A DNA stretch of 64,000 nucleotides, from contig VXSC01000037.1 in NCBI GenBank assembly GCA_009838195.1, positions 1 to 64,000 on the forward strand, given 5' to 3'. Position numbers and translations under genes: made by a program. This DNA is from Rhodothermaceae bacterium (GTDB lineage: Bacteria; Bacteroidota; Rhodothermia; Rhodothermales; Bin80). The notes beneath the pieces are model-generated. The model ran no database searches. It saw only the letters and a list, made by a program, of their open reading frames with translations, and was not told the origin of the DNA. Shown one piece after another: positions 8,675-17,991 of the stretch; position 1 is the first letter of the stretch, and each line of letters opens with the position of its first letter.

Positions 8675-10225
8675 TTAAAAGATCCATCCGCTATAGAAAA
8701 CTAGCCAAACCACAGCATACACTGGCAACAAGATCGTCAATCCGTACTTGACTAGGTAACCAACAAACGATGGGACATCGGCACCGTTGGACTCAGCAAT
8801 AGCCTTGACCATAAAGTTCGGTGCATTTCCGATGTAAGTCATTGCACCAAAGAAGACCGCCGCAATCGAAATTGCCGACAAATAAAGCATGGATGCGTCC
8901 GCATTCGCAAATGCTTTCACCTCCACTGCATTATTTATGTCCATACCAAATTTGCCCATCGCTGCCGCAAGGAAGTTGAGGTACGTTGGTGCATTATCTA
9001 GTACACCGGACAGCGTACCGGTTCCCCAGTAGAAGGTCGTTGCGGTGAGAACGGAAGCATTCTCCGCAGCATAGTTCGAAATCAATGCCAACGCCGGTAC
9101 CATGCAGGCAAAGATGCCAAGGAATAACCAGCCAACCTCACGGATGGGTTCAAACGTGAATTCATTCTTTTTCAATGCCTCCTGATCACAGCACTTAAAG
9201 GCAAGCACGCACATCGAGAACATGATGATTTCTCGAATCCCAAATGGAAGATGATAGGTGCCAACTAAGTCAAATGGTGTCCCCTTCATTGCCGTGATCA
9301 CATTGGGATCAATAAATACGGAGACGACAATGATCACAACAAATATGAAGCTTCGGTTCCCCTGCAACTCAATGGTTTTTCCAGAAGAAATATCCGTTGT
9401 TGACTTTGCCTTGTTACGGCTGTCCATCACATAAAAAATGGCCAACAACACGATTAAGGTTGGCACCCAAATGTGCCATACATGTGCTGCTGTCCAGAAA
9501 AACGGAACACCACGCAGAAATCCTAGAAACAGCGGTGGATCTCCAATCGGAGTCATCGCGCCACCGACGTTTGCAACAATGAAAATGAAGAAAACAATGT
9601 GGTACGCTTTCAAGCGCCCCCTATTGAGACGCATATAAGGGCGAATAAATAGCATCGCCGCGCCGGTGGTTGCGATCAGGTTTGCAACTACTGCTCCCAC
9701 AGAAAGAAGTGAAATATTCGCAAGTGGTGTTCCCCTTGCATTGACTTTTAGGAAGATCCCGCTGGCCGCAATAAATAGCGAAGCCACCAAGGCGATGAAC
9801 GAGAGATATTCCTGAAGTGCATGCAGCATCGAAATACCGTCGTGCAGTACGAACAGGTAGTACACCGTCACAAAGAGACCCAAACCCACAGCATACTTGG
9901 GATAGTGGTGGTGCCAGTGATGTCCATAGAAAAGTGGCCCGGTTGCAATCATCAGAAGAAGAATCACAAAAGGCGCAACCAGCCATAGGGGAGGAAGTAC
10001 CTTTGCATGCCCCCCACCGTAGCCTTCTTCGTGATCCCCTTCTTCCGCAGTTGCATCCTGCACTGCGTGATCCGCATCCTCTGTACTTTCCATCACCTCC
10101 TCGGCACTACCATCAACTTCGTGGACGGTATCATTAGTAGCACCGTCCTCTTGCGCAAAAGCCGTAGAGCTACCTATAACAAGAAACAGTACAAACCATA
10201 AGTAAAGTACGCGAGGAATCGTCAT
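8675..10225 (-). CDS. nhaD: Na+/H+ antiporter NhaD
   Basis: An inner-membrane antiporter of 516 residues that exchanges cytoplasmic sodium for protons. An N-terminal signal-like helix ending in STAFAQ is followed by a stretch of about 60 residues very rich in Asp, Glu and His (EEGDHEEGYGGGH), presumably periplasmic, and then about 11-12 membrane helices. The family motifs NVGGAMTPIGDPPLFLG and GALTYIGN-like (AMTYIGNAPNFM) are present. The polar extension is longer than in many NhaD proteins and could bind cations. Placed between nuoM and phhB, it is probably co-expressed with complex I, suggesting that proton pumping is converted into sodium extrusion. Confidence 0.93.
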   Translation of the reverse strand: MTIPRVLYLWFVLFLVIGSSTAFAQEDGATNDTVHEVDGSAEEVMESTEDADHAVQDATAEEGDHEEGYGGGHAKVLPPLWLVAPFVILLLMIATGPLFYGHHWHHHYPKYAVGLGLFVTVYYLFVLHDGISMLHALQEYLSFIALVASLFIAASGIFLKVNARGTPLANISLLSVGAVVANLIATTGAAMLFIRPYMRLNRGRLKAYHIVFFIFIVANVGGAMTPIGDPPLFLGFLRGVPFFWTAAHVWHIWVPTLIVLLAIFYVMDSRNKAKSTTDISSGKTIELQGNRSFIFVVIIVVSVFIDPNVITAMKGTPFDLVGTYHLPFGIREIIMFSMCVLAFKCCDQEALKKNEFTFEPIREVGWLFLGIFACMVPALALISNYAAENASVLTATTFYWGTGTLSGVLDNAPTYLNFLAAAMGKFGMDINNAVEVKAFANADASMLYLSAISIAAVFFGAMTYIGNAPNFMVKAIAESNGADVPSFVGYLVKYGLTILLPVYAVVWLVFYSGWIF

Positions 10226-10242
10226 GAGGAATTTGGTATTTG

Positions 10243-11856
10243 TTACGGTTGGTGCGTGGTTGGACTCGGTGATGAAGAAGATCGGTTTGCTCTCCGACTC
10301 ATCTCATAGGTACGCTGAAGATCGGCATCATCAATCTCCGCATAAGCACGCTTCTCTTCAATAATTTCTATAAGGCGTGTTGCTGCTGGCTCACTCACCT
10401 TCAAAAATGGTTGAGGCATGAGACCCAGCAAAACCATCAGCAATGCCATGGGAACCAGTATAACAAGTTCTCGGCGATTCAGATCTGACATGTTCCGGTT
10501 TGCTTCAATCGTTAGGGGACCAAAAAACATTCTACTCAGCATCCAAAGCAGATACACTGCCGCAAGGATAACCCCTGTAGTTGCAATAATCGTCAATACG
10601 GGCATCCCCGGCGCCTCGCTGCTGAATGCTCCGACCAGAATCAGAAATTCACCAACGAAGCCGTTAAGCCCCGGAAGCCCTGCACTCGCCAGTGCTGTCA
10701 GTACCATGAAGAATGTCAGTACCGGTACGGATTTCGCGATACCTCCATAGTCAGACATCAGGCGTGTATGCCGCCTCTCGTACAACATCCCAACAAGCAA
10801 AAATAATGCTCCCGTGGAGATTCCATGATTGATCATCTGGATCATGGCGCCTTGAATGCTCTCCAGAGTCAGCGCAAAAATTCCCAGCACCACAAAGCCC
10901 AGATGACTCACGCTTGAGTAAGCGACCAGTTTCTTAGCATCTGTTTGCGCACGGGATACCAATGCCCCGTATACAATGCCTATCACAGCAAGGATACCGA
11001 TCAATAGCGTATGTGCTACAGAGGCACTAGGAAAGAAGGGAAGGCAAAACCGAATCAGACCGTAAGTCCCCATCTTCAACAGCACGCCTGCAAGAATTAC
11101 AGACCCACCCGTCGGCGCCTGCACATGGGCATCTGGCAACCAAGTGTGAAATGGGAAAACCGGAACTTTGATTGCAAAAGCAAAAGCAAACAGAACGAAC
11201 AGCCAGGTCTGCATCCCCAACGGGACATTAAAGGCCAACAGCTTGAAATAATTCGTAGTGAATACACCATCGTTGACCGCATTTCCTGCTGCGTATCCAA
11301 GATATAGAATTGCAACTAGCATCAAAAGAGAGCCTGCCATCGTGTAGATCACAAACTTGATGGCCGCGTAAATCCGACGCTCTCCTCCCCAGATCCCAAT
11401 GAGGAAATACATCGGAATCAGGGTTAGCTCGAAGAAAATGTAAAAGAGAAGGACATCAAAGGCGCAGAACACCCCCGTCATGCCAGTCTGCAGGACCAAG
11501 AGCAATACATAGTATCCCTTGATATTCTCTTTGATATAGGTCCAGGAACACAAGACAACGATTGGGCCCAAAAATGTGGTCAACAACAACAGCAGCAGGC
11601 TAAACCCGTCAATTCCGATGAGATAGCGTACATCCAGACTTTCAGAAATCAACGGAAACTCCACACCGCGAAATTGCAAATCGGCTGCATTAGCTACATC
11701 AAATCCAAACCAAAGCGGGAGTGACAGCAGAAACGTGCTCAACGCGACGAGCAGCGCAAACCAGCGCACCGAGCGATCACTCGGCGCAAAAAGCATACAG
11801 AGTGCTCCTACCAAAGGTAGAAAAATGATTGCCGTCAAGAGGTTTGCGAACTCCAT
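10243..11856 (-). CDS. nuoM: NADH-quinone oxidoreductase subunit M
   Basis: A membrane protein of 537 residues with about 14 predicted helices, the second antiporter-like subunit of complex I. The conserved glutamate helix (FFELTLIPMYFLIGIWGG) and the channel lysine region (AFAIKVPVFPFHTWLPDAH with VQAPTGGSVILAG) are intact. The C-terminus has a charged cytoplasmic tail ending in a Ser/Pro/Thr-rich stretch. The nuoL gene lies 18 bp upstream and nhaD 17 bp downstream. Confidence 0.97.
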   Translation of the reverse strand: MEFANLLTAIIFLPLVGALCMLFAPSDRSVRWFALLVALSTFLLSLPLWFGFDVANAADLQFRGVEFPLISESLDVRYLIGIDGFSLLLLLLTTFLGPIVVLCSWTYIKENIKGYYVLLLVLQTGMTGVFCAFDVLLFYIFFELTLIPMYFLIGIWGGERRIYAAIKFVIYTMAGSLLMLVAILYLGYAAGNAVNDGVFTTNYFKLLAFNVPLGMQTWLFVLFAFAFAIKVPVFPFHTWLPDAHVQAPTGGSVILAGVLLKMGTYGLIRFCLPFFPSASVAHTLLIGILAVIGIVYGALVSRAQTDAKKLVAYSSVSHLGFVVLGIFALTLESIQGAMIQMINHGISTGALFLLVGMLYERRHTRLMSDYGGIAKSVPVLTFFMVLTALASAGLPGLNGFVGEFLILVGAFSSEAPGMPVLTIIATTGVILAAVYLLWMLSRMFFGPLTIEANRNMSDLNRRELVILVPMALLMVLLGLMPQPFLKVSEPAATRLIEIIEEKRAYAEIDDADLQRTYEMSRRANRSSSSPSPTTHQP

Positions 11857-11874
11857 CGCGGATGCTACTTGATA

Positions 11875-13869
11875 TTAAAGGAGAAATAATGCAATCATTA
11901 AAACAGACCCAAGCAGGATTGCCAGTGCATAATTCTGCACAACCCCTGTTTGTAATCGTCCAAATAACCAACTGAATACCATGGATACCCGTGCCACCGC
12001 ATTCACCAATCCATCCACGACATATTGATCGAACGGTGCAAATGCCTTCTGTGCACCCCCAATCACTGGTCGAACAATCGCCCGATTATAAAACTCGTCC
12101 CAATAGTAGCTCGATTGCCACCAGCGGTAAAGCGCACCGAAGCTGCCCTGAATCAACTGATCCCCACCCAACTCATACCTCGCAAAGAATCTCCATGCCC
12201 ACAAGACTCCTACGATGGCAATGAGCGAGCCCAGCACTATTAACCCAATTTCAACCGAAACACTTACATGAGCATGGACTCCGGGCTCAGCAACCGGACC
12301 TAAATGATCTCCATGTCCGACAAGGTAATCATGGATCCAGTTCGACAACCCAATCTTTTCGGCTACTTTAGGGAATCCAATCGCTCCTCCGATCATGGAC
12401 AATCCAGCCAAAATTACAAGCGGTAGCGTCATTGACCACGGCGACTCATGAGGATGCAATTTGTCCTGCATGGGCCATCTGGCTTTCCCTTCGAAAGTCA
12501 GCATGTACGAACGCATCATGTAGAATGCGGTCAGAAGCGCGGTAATAATCCCAATACCCCAGACAAACCATGCATACATGTTCCCATCGTATCCATACTC
12601 AAATGCCTTGAACAGGATTTCGTCTTTCGAAAAGAATCCCGCCGTCAATGGGATTCCCGCGATGGCAAGCGTAGACAAGAGATAGGTCCATCGGGTAATG
12701 GGCATATATTGTTTTAGCCCTCCCATGAAGTACATATCCTGCGCATCAAAATCGCCATCGTAGCCTTCGTGCCGGAGATCATGCTCGACATGATGCATCC
12801 CGTGAATCACACTCCCCGAGCCTAGGAACAGACAGGCCTTAAAGAACGCATGGGTAACGACATGAAAGATTGCGACAAAAAATGCCCCTACCCCTGCCGC
12901 CATGAACATGTACCCTAGCTGGGATACCGTTGAATAGGCAAGAACTCGTTTGATGTCACGTTGCGTCAAAGCAATAGTCGCTGCCACAATCGCTGTCACT
13001 GCACCCACCACAGCAATCACTGCCATTACCTCTGGGGCCATCAGCACCAGAGGCGAGAGCCTTGCCAATAGATAGAGGCCGCTGGTGACCATGGTCGCGG
13101 CGTGAATCAGCGCGGAGACAGGCGTTGGACCTGCCATTGCATCAGGAAGCCAAATGAATAGGGGAATCTGTGCACTCTTTCCGGTCGCCCCCAAAAACAG
13201 GAGGAAGACCACGACCATAATGGTGCCTTCCGACATCGCCTCTGCACCCGATAGTACACTGCTGAAGTCCAGTCCTCCGACTTCCCGAACCAGAATGAAC
13301 ATGGCAATGAGGAAGCAAAAATCCCCTACCCTGTTCACAATAAATGCCTTCGTTGCCGCTGCACTGTTCTTGCGTTCCTCATACCAGAATCCGATGAGGA
13401 GATATGAGCAGAGTCCCACTCCTTCCCAGCCCAGAAACAGAAGTAACAGATTGTCTGCCAGAACCAGGTTCAGCATCATGAAGATGAACAGGTTCAAATA
13501 CGCGAAGAACTTCCAAAAAGATCTGTCCTCTGCCATATAGCCGGTTGCATAGAGATGAATCAAAGCCCCGACTCCTGTGACCACCAAAGTCATGATCAGC
13601 GAGAGCTGGTCAATCCGATAGGCAATATCAACCGAAAAGTCACCCGCGCCCATCCAGGTATAGACGGAAGTAATGGATGCGGTATCTGTCCCTTGGGAAA
13701 AAAGCATCGCTGCAAGCCCAAAGGGAATTGCGACCATCAATGTCCCGACGGTCCCCAATAACCCCTTGTGGACGCGTAAGCCACGCGCAAATAGAGGGAT
13801 AATTCCCAGTAATACAGCCCCTATGAGCGGCAGTAGAACAATAAGCTGAACAGTCAAATCAGTGGACAT
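11875..13869 (-). CDS. nuoL: NADH-quinone oxidoreductase subunit L
   Basis: At 664 residues it has the length expected for NuoL, the distal antiporter-like subunit with the long lateral helix. Motifs include LGWEGVGLCSYLLIGFWYEE and GKSAQIPLFIWLPDAMAGPT, continuing as PVSALIHAATMV. The C-terminal region (after about residue 540) carries the amphipathic segment followed by a final membrane helix. The tight spacing to nuoK (8 bp) and nuoM (18 bp) supports one transcript. Confidence 0.97.
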   Translation of the reverse strand: MSTDLTVQLIVLLPLIGAVLLGIIPLFARGLRVHKGLLGTVGTLMVAIPFGLAAMLFSQGTDTASITSVYTWMGAGDFSVDIAYRIDQLSLIMTLVVTGVGALIHLYATGYMAEDRSFWKFFAYLNLFIFMMLNLVLADNLLLLFLGWEGVGLCSYLLIGFWYEERKNSAAATKAFIVNRVGDFCFLIAMFILVREVGGLDFSSVLSGAEAMSEGTIMVVVFLLFLGATGKSAQIPLFIWLPDAMAGPTPVSALIHAATMVTSGLYLLARLSPLVLMAPEVMAVIAVVGAVTAIVAATIALTQRDIKRVLAYSTVSQLGYMFMAAGVGAFFVAIFHVVTHAFFKACLFLGSGSVIHGMHHVEHDLRHEGYDGDFDAQDMYFMGGLKQYMPITRWTYLLSTLAIAGIPLTAGFFSKDEILFKAFEYGYDGNMYAWFVWGIGIITALLTAFYMMRSYMLTFEGKARWPMQDKLHPHESPWSMTLPLVILAGLSMIGGAIGFPKVAEKIGLSNWIHDYLVGHGDHLGPVAEPGVHAHVSVSVEIGLIVLGSLIAIVGVLWAWRFFARYELGGDQLIQGSFGALYRWWQSSYYWDEFYNRAIVRPVIGGAQKAFAPFDQYVVDGLVNAVARVSMVFSWLFGRLQTGVVQNYALAILLGSVLMIALFLL

Positions 13870-13877
13870 TGATTGGC

Positions 13878-14183
13878 TCAGTGCCTAAACAATTTGATAT
13901 CATTAACATCGACTGTAAGCTTATTCCGGAAGATTGCGATGACAATGGCGAGACCGATCGCAGCTTCAGCAGCGGCGACCGAAATTACAAAAAACACCAG
14001 AATCTGACCAGATACGTCCCCCATAAATTGAGCGAATGCAACCAGAGTAATATTCACTGCATTCAGCATGAGCTCAATTGACATCAAGATCACGATCAGA
14101 TTGCTTCGGTACAAAACCCCTATCACTCCAATAGAGAAGAGTACTGCACTGAGCGTCAAATACCATGTAAGAGGAATTCCCAT
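13878..14183 (-). CDS. nuoK: NADH-quinone oxidoreductase subunit K
   Basis: A three-helix membrane subunit of 101 residues in complex I. Both buried glutamates of the proton path are visible: E in [12 protein letters not shown] and E in [18 protein letters not shown]. It lies 6 bp after nuoJ and 8 bp before nuoL. Confidence 0.97.
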   Translation of the reverse strand: MGIPLTWYLTLSAVLFSIGVIGVLYRSNLIVILMSIELMLNAVNITLVAFAQFMGDVSGQILVFFVISVAAAEAAIGLAIVIAIFRNKLTVDVNDIKLFRH

Positions 14184-14189
14184 CAGGTT

Positions 14190-14690
14190 CTATTCAAACG
14201 TGCGCTTTGCAAGCATCACCGCCCCCACAGTTGCGACCAGAAGAAGGATCCCGATAATCTCAAACGGGAGCACATAACGTGTAAAAAGTGCCTCCGCGAT
14301 GTTCAATGCAGATCCGGTTTCTGTATTTACGACTGCTGACGACAATGACTCTGAGGTCGTTGCCGTCACGTAAACCATCTGAGCCAGAATCACTGTGAAC
14401 AAAACAAACCCGACCCCTTTCTTCGCATCAACCCGGTCAACTTCAGGGACTGCACTCAGGTTGAGTAGCATGATGACAAATAAAAACAGGACCATAATTG
14501 CACCTGCGTAGACTAGGACCTGCACAACCGCAATGAATTCAGCATTTAGTGTCACATACAGTCCCGCCACACAGAGCATCACAAGAATCAACCATAATGC
14601 ACTCTGGACGGGGCTGCGTGAAATCAGCATTGCTAGTGCTGCAAACACCGCAATGAGACTGGCGGCAATAAAAAACACTTCAGCAAACAT
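14190..14690 (-). CDS. nuoJ: NADH-quinone oxidoreductase subunit J
   Basis: A membrane subunit of complex I with 166 residues and five helices. The third-helix region (VQVLVYAGAIMVLFLFVIMLL), with its conserved Tyr and Gly, is characteristic. It is the first gene of the cluster. The subunits nuoA to nuoI are not in the window, and the gene upstream is an unrelated nuclease, so the complex I genes are split in at least two loci. Confidence 0.96.
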   Translation of the reverse strand: MFAEVFFIAASLIAVFAALAMLISRSPVQSALWLILVMLCVAGLYVTLNAEFIAVVQVLVYAGAIMVLFLFVIMLLNLSAVPEVDRVDAKKGVGFVLFTVILAQMVYVTATTSESLSSAVVNTETGSALNIAEALFTRYVLPFEIIGILLLVATVGAVMLAKRTFE

Positions 14691-14716
14691 GCAAAATGCT
14701 CCGAGTCAAGACTGGG

Positions 14717-14724
14717 CAAATTTA
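14717..14724 (-). promoter_or_regulatory. Candidate -7 element for the nuo operon
   Basis: Read on the minus strand this is TAAATTTG, an exact match to the Bacteroidota primary-sigma -7 consensus TAnnTTTG, placed 26 bp before the nuoJ start. No clear -33 TTTG lies at the usual 19-21 bp spacing, so the call is tentative. A similar AAAATTTG occurs ten bases upstream. Confidence 0.35.
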
Positions 14725-14783
14725 GGCAAATTTTCGCAGCCGTTCACTATACAGGGGATTGAAAAAATCACGAAATCCCACTT

Positions 14784-16421
14784 TTACTGTCTTGAATGTA
14801 TTTGATCAAGCATCTCTTCCAGCGCAGCATCAAATTCTGAAAGGGACCCGTTAGATGTCAGCGGTAACACCGAAATACTTTCTCGCTCCTTGAACATCCA
14901 GGCCCCTAGCACCGTGATCGCATCTACCTGCTGCATCGTAAGCCGATCTGGTGGATGAAGTACCCGCTTATGGAAGATGGATTTCGCTGTATCGAAGGTA
15001 TCTGGGTCACACGGCCATACTGCATGTGCAATCGGAAACCCATACGCCATGAAATGTACCTCTATTTTCCCGTTCAACGTACATAACACTGCACCGGTCC
15101 TTTCCAACAGCGCTGTGCGCAGAAAATGTGGACGTGAATGGATGGTTTTCATGAACTCCAATTCATCGCGGATCTGCGCGGCGCGTTCATATTTCTGGAG
15201 TTGAGACGCTTTCCTCATTCTACTTTCCAGAAGAGACAATGCTTGTGTATCCCGCCCCTCCAGAAAAGCAGTTGCACACACAAACCCTTCCTCCGTCAGA
15301 GGGCCACCAATTTGGGAGCTCTCCAACCCGATTCCATTCCGTTCGGGGGATCGGAATGCGTCTGGGGATGCCCCATAGAGTGATACCAGTACCTGTGCTA
15401 AATGCATCGCTTCATTGTGGGTCGCCATTGGACCATAGTGCCTAGCCCCATCTGCCCGTATGTGCTTAATGAGGGTCACCCAGCCTGAGCTGGAAATTTC
15501 CCCGAGACGTAAAAATGTCCGACTGCGGTGTTTTCGCCCTGCTTTATTGAATGGTGGGATATGTTCTTTGATTAAGCGCGACTCCAATAGAAGTGCTTCC
15601 AACTCCGTCTCTGCCTGCGTCCACTCAATATCGTGGACTTGCCGGATCATTGCACGGATGTGTTGAGCATGGCCCTCTGTACCGGCAAAATAGCTGCGAA
15701 CCCTCTCACTGAGTACCCGGGCTTTACCAATGTAGAGCAACTTCCCATCCTTCCTCAGCATCTGATAGACTCCAGGAGAATGTGGAAGTTTGTTCAGATA
15801 ATTTTTGCGAATATGTTCCAGACGCTGCTGATCGGCTGGATTCCTCGCGTAGGAGGTATTTTGAAAACGCAACAATTCATCCAACTCCGTGATCTCGTGC
15901 TGTCTTTCCAACATGAGAAGTAACTGGGTCAATACCTCCTGCGTTGCAAGTGCGTCACTGAGGGCACGATGACGATCATCTGGGTTAATATCAAAATGTT
16001 TAATCAAGCTCCCCAAACTCCTTGATGGCAGCCCTTTAAGAAGACGACGTGCCAAACGTACCGTGCAGAGAGTCTGACTATTGAGTGCGGGGAGGCCTGC
16101 ACGACTTAATTCTGAAACAATGAATTTCCAGTCAAACGCAACATTGTGTGCTACGAAAATTGCATCCCCCACGAATTCAATGAAAGCTGGTAGTACATCA
16201 GCCACCTGCGACTGCCCATATACATCGGCCGCAGTAATTCCTGTAATCTGAGTAATACGCCATGGCACCTTGCACCCGGGATCAACCAGTCTTTCGAATG
16301 TGTCTTCAACCCTATTTCCTTTCACCCTGACCGCCCCAATCTCAAGAATCCGGTCCTGATCCGCATGCATTCCCGTCGTTTCCAGATCTACGATCACAAA
16401 TTCAGCATCTCTAATCCACAT
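14784..16421 (-). CDS. DEDDh exonuclease fused to UvrC/Cho-like GIY-YIG nuclease
   Basis: A protein of 545 residues with two nuclease modules. Residues 1-180 form a DnaQ-like 3'-5' exonuclease with Exo I (FVIVDLETTG), Exo II (AHNVAFDWKFI) and Exo III (HRALSDALAT) motifs. Residues about 210-300 form a GIY-YIG endonuclease (SPGVYQMLRKDGKLLYIGKA followed by the R of LSERVRSYF), as in the N-terminal half of UvrC and in Cho. A UVR-like helical segment (LQKYERAAQIRDELEF) follows. The UvrC C-terminal RNase H and helix-hairpin-helix domains appear absent. The likely role is DNA repair, incising 3' of lesions and trimming ends. It is divergent from mdh, with 80 bp between them. Confidence 0.88.
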   Translation of the reverse strand: MWIRDAEFVIVDLETTGMHADQDRILEIGAVRVKGNRVEDTFERLVDPGCKVPWRITQITGITAADVYGQSQVADVLPAFIEFVGDAIFVAHNVAFDWKFIVSELSRAGLPALNSQTLCTVRLARRLLKGLPSRSLGSLIKHFDINPDDRHRALSDALATQEVLTQLLLMLERQHEITELDELLRFQNTSYARNPADQQRLEHIRKNYLNKLPHSPGVYQMLRKDGKLLYIGKARVLSERVRSYFAGTEGHAQHIRAMIRQVHDIEWTQAETELEALLLESRLIKEHIPPFNKAGRKHRSRTFLRLGEISSSGWVTLIKHIRADGARHYGPMATHNEAMHLAQVLVSLYGASPDAFRSPERNGIGLESSQIGGPLTEEGFVCATAFLEGRDTQALSLLESRMRKASQLQKYERAAQIRDELEFMKTIHSRPHFLRTALLERTGAVLCTLNGKIEVHFMAYGFPIAHAVWPCDPDTFDTAKSIFHKRVLHPPDRLTMQQVDAITVLGAWMFKERESISVLPLTSNGSLSEFDAALEEMLDQIHSRQ

Positions 16422-16501
16422 TGGACTCTATTTTGTGAGTAAATTCATCGACTCGTGCGTACTAGCCTTCCAAATTATCACCATCTATTTGAAAGTATCT
16501 C

Positions 16502-17449
16502 ATGAATAAGGTTACCGTGATTGGAGCGGGCAATGTTGGGGCCACTGTTGCCGAATGTGTGGCCCGTAAAGATATGGTCAAAGAAGTAGTATTGATTGAT
16601 ATCAAGGACGGCTTATCCGAGGGAAAGGCTCTTGACATCGCCGAATCCGCCCCGATCCACTTATTTGATACCCGGGTTAAGGGAGTCACCAACGATTATA
16701 GTGCTACCGCGGACTCTGATATTTGCGTAATCACCAGTGGCGTACCCCGAAAACCAGGTATGAGCCGGGATGACCTGCTGGAGATCAATGCCAATATTGT
16801 TCGTTCGGTTACGGAATCATTTGTAGCGGAGAGCCCCGATGCGATCATTATCGTGATCTCCAACCCACTTGATGTGATGACCTACGTAGCCCATCAAGCC
16901 AGCGGGTTCCCATCCCATCGGGTTTTTGGAATGGCTGGCGTTTTGGATACTGCACGGTTCCGGGCCTTCCTGTCTATGGAGCTTGGAGTTTCTGTCAAGG
17001 ACATTCAGGCACTCCTGATGGGCGGACACGGAGATACGATGGTTCCTTTGCCCCGCTATACTAGCGTAGGTGGGATTCCGATCACCGAACTGCTCTCTGA
17101 AGATCGGATTGAATCTATTGTCGAACGTACGAAGAGTGGGGGTGGGGAGATCGTACAGCTCATGGGAACCTCGGCCTGGTATGCTCCAGGGGCTGCAGCT
17201 GCGGAAATGGCCGAAGCAATCGTCAAGGATTCTGGCCGAGTACTCCCCTGTGCCGTGTGCCCATCCGGTGAATATGGTCTCTCTGATTTATTTATCGGCC
17301 TGCCCGTCCGCCTTGGCCACTCTGGAATTGAACAGATCATCACTGTCGATCTGAACGAATCGGAGCAGGCTTTACTAGATGTTTCTGCTGAGCATATCCG
17401 CAGTAACTTCGAAGACCTCAGGCGTGTCTTGAATCAATCCGAGGCTTAA
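16502..17449 (+). CDS. mdh: Malate dehydrogenase (LDH-like type)
   Basis: A cytoplasmic enzyme of 315 residues that oxidises malate to oxaloacetate with NAD in the TCA cycle. The N-terminal Rossmann motif GAGNVGA, the substrate-binding arginines in SGVPRKPGMSRDDLL, the NPLDVMTY strand and the catalytic histidine in MGGHGDTMVPLPRY are all present. Arg in the PRKPGMSR loop fits malate rather than lactate. The start ATG is followed by the canonical NKVTVIGAGN. Its 3' end overlaps the convergent Smr gene by 32 bp. Confidence 0.96.
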   Translation: MNKVTVIGAGNVGATVAECVARKDMVKEVVLIDIKDGLSEGKALDIAESAPIHLFDTRVKGVTNDYSATADSDICVITSGVPRKPGMSRDDLLEINANIVRSVTESFVAESPDAIIIVISNPLDVMTYVAHQASGFPSHRVFGMAGVLDTARFRAFLSMELGVSVKDIQALLMGGHGDTMVPLPRYTSVGGIPITELLSEDRIESIVERTKSGGGEIVQLMGTSAWYAPGAAAAEMAEAIVKDSGRVLPCAVCPSGEYGLSDLFIGLPVRLGHSGIEQIITVDLNESEQALLDVSAEHIRSNFEDLRRVLNQSEA

Positions 17450-17708
17450 GCTCCACCAGTGTAGCCCCCCAACTGCTTGAATCTGTCGCAGTCTTCCAGG
17501 AATCGACAAGTGGAGATTTCGCCAGCACGGCATGCACAGTTGCTCGTAGAGTTCCTGTGCCCTTGCCGTGAATAATACGTATGTGATAGATGTCCTCGCT
17601 GTGACATGCACGGAGATACTCACGGGTCACATCAGCGGCATCCCGAGGATGGAACGTATGTAGATCCAGAATCCCATCTGTGGGATACTGAGAAATCTCG
17701 TCCTTCAT
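17418..17708 (-). CDS. Smr-domain protein
   Basis: A small protein of 96 residues made almost entirely of an Smr domain: LDLHTFHPRDA near residue 15 and the IHGKGTGTLR motif near residue 45. Smr domains occur at the end of MutS2 and as free-standing proteins that nick or bind branched DNA or cleave RNA on stalled ribosomes; which applies here cannot be told. It overlaps the 3' end of mdh tail to tail and lies 4 bp after a small upstream frame. Confidence 0.85.
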   Translation of the reverse strand: MKDEISQYPTDGILDLHTFHPRDAADVTREYLRACHSEDIYHIRIIHGKGTGTLRATVHAVLAKSPLVDSWKTATDSSSWGATLVELKPRIDSRHA

Positions 17709-17712
17709 GTGC

Positions 17713-17913
17713 TTACGTCGTAATATGTAAGTGTACGCCCTCCATTCCAGGAGCTAAAAGCTCCGAATGATGCATATCACAAAGTTGCCCTGCAAGGGGA
17801 TCAAGTGATCTATTCTCTACGCACCATACTCGTTCGATTTCAATTCGGTATCTTTCATAATACTGAACCGAATTATTTAAATAAGCCCTCGGGTGAGGAG
17901 CTTTTCTTCGCAT
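17713..17913 (-). CDS. Small hypothetical protein upstream of the Smr gene
   Basis: A 66-residue frame ending 4 bp before the Smr start, which suggests coupling. It is rich in Tyr, Arg and His, with Cys residues in VWCVEN and LCDMHH, and ends in GVHLHITT. No known domain was recognised. The close spacing and non-random composition argue for a real gene, but there is no strong ribosome-binding site. Confidence 0.4.
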   Translation of the reverse strand: MRRKAPHPRAYLNNSVQYYERYRIEIERVWCVENRSLDPLAGQLCDMHHSELLAPGMEGVHLHITT

Positions 17914-17991
17914 GATGGTGCCTCAGCATAAATGGGCGTGATCGGGCCCTTGCATTGGTGCGCCCCGCCTTCAAACTGATACGTAGAGAAT

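Noticed and set aside
17740-17780. Short inverted repeat GGAGCT-AAA-AGCTCC considered as a terminator
   Set aside because: It lies inside the small frame upstream of the Smr gene and has no T-run on either side.
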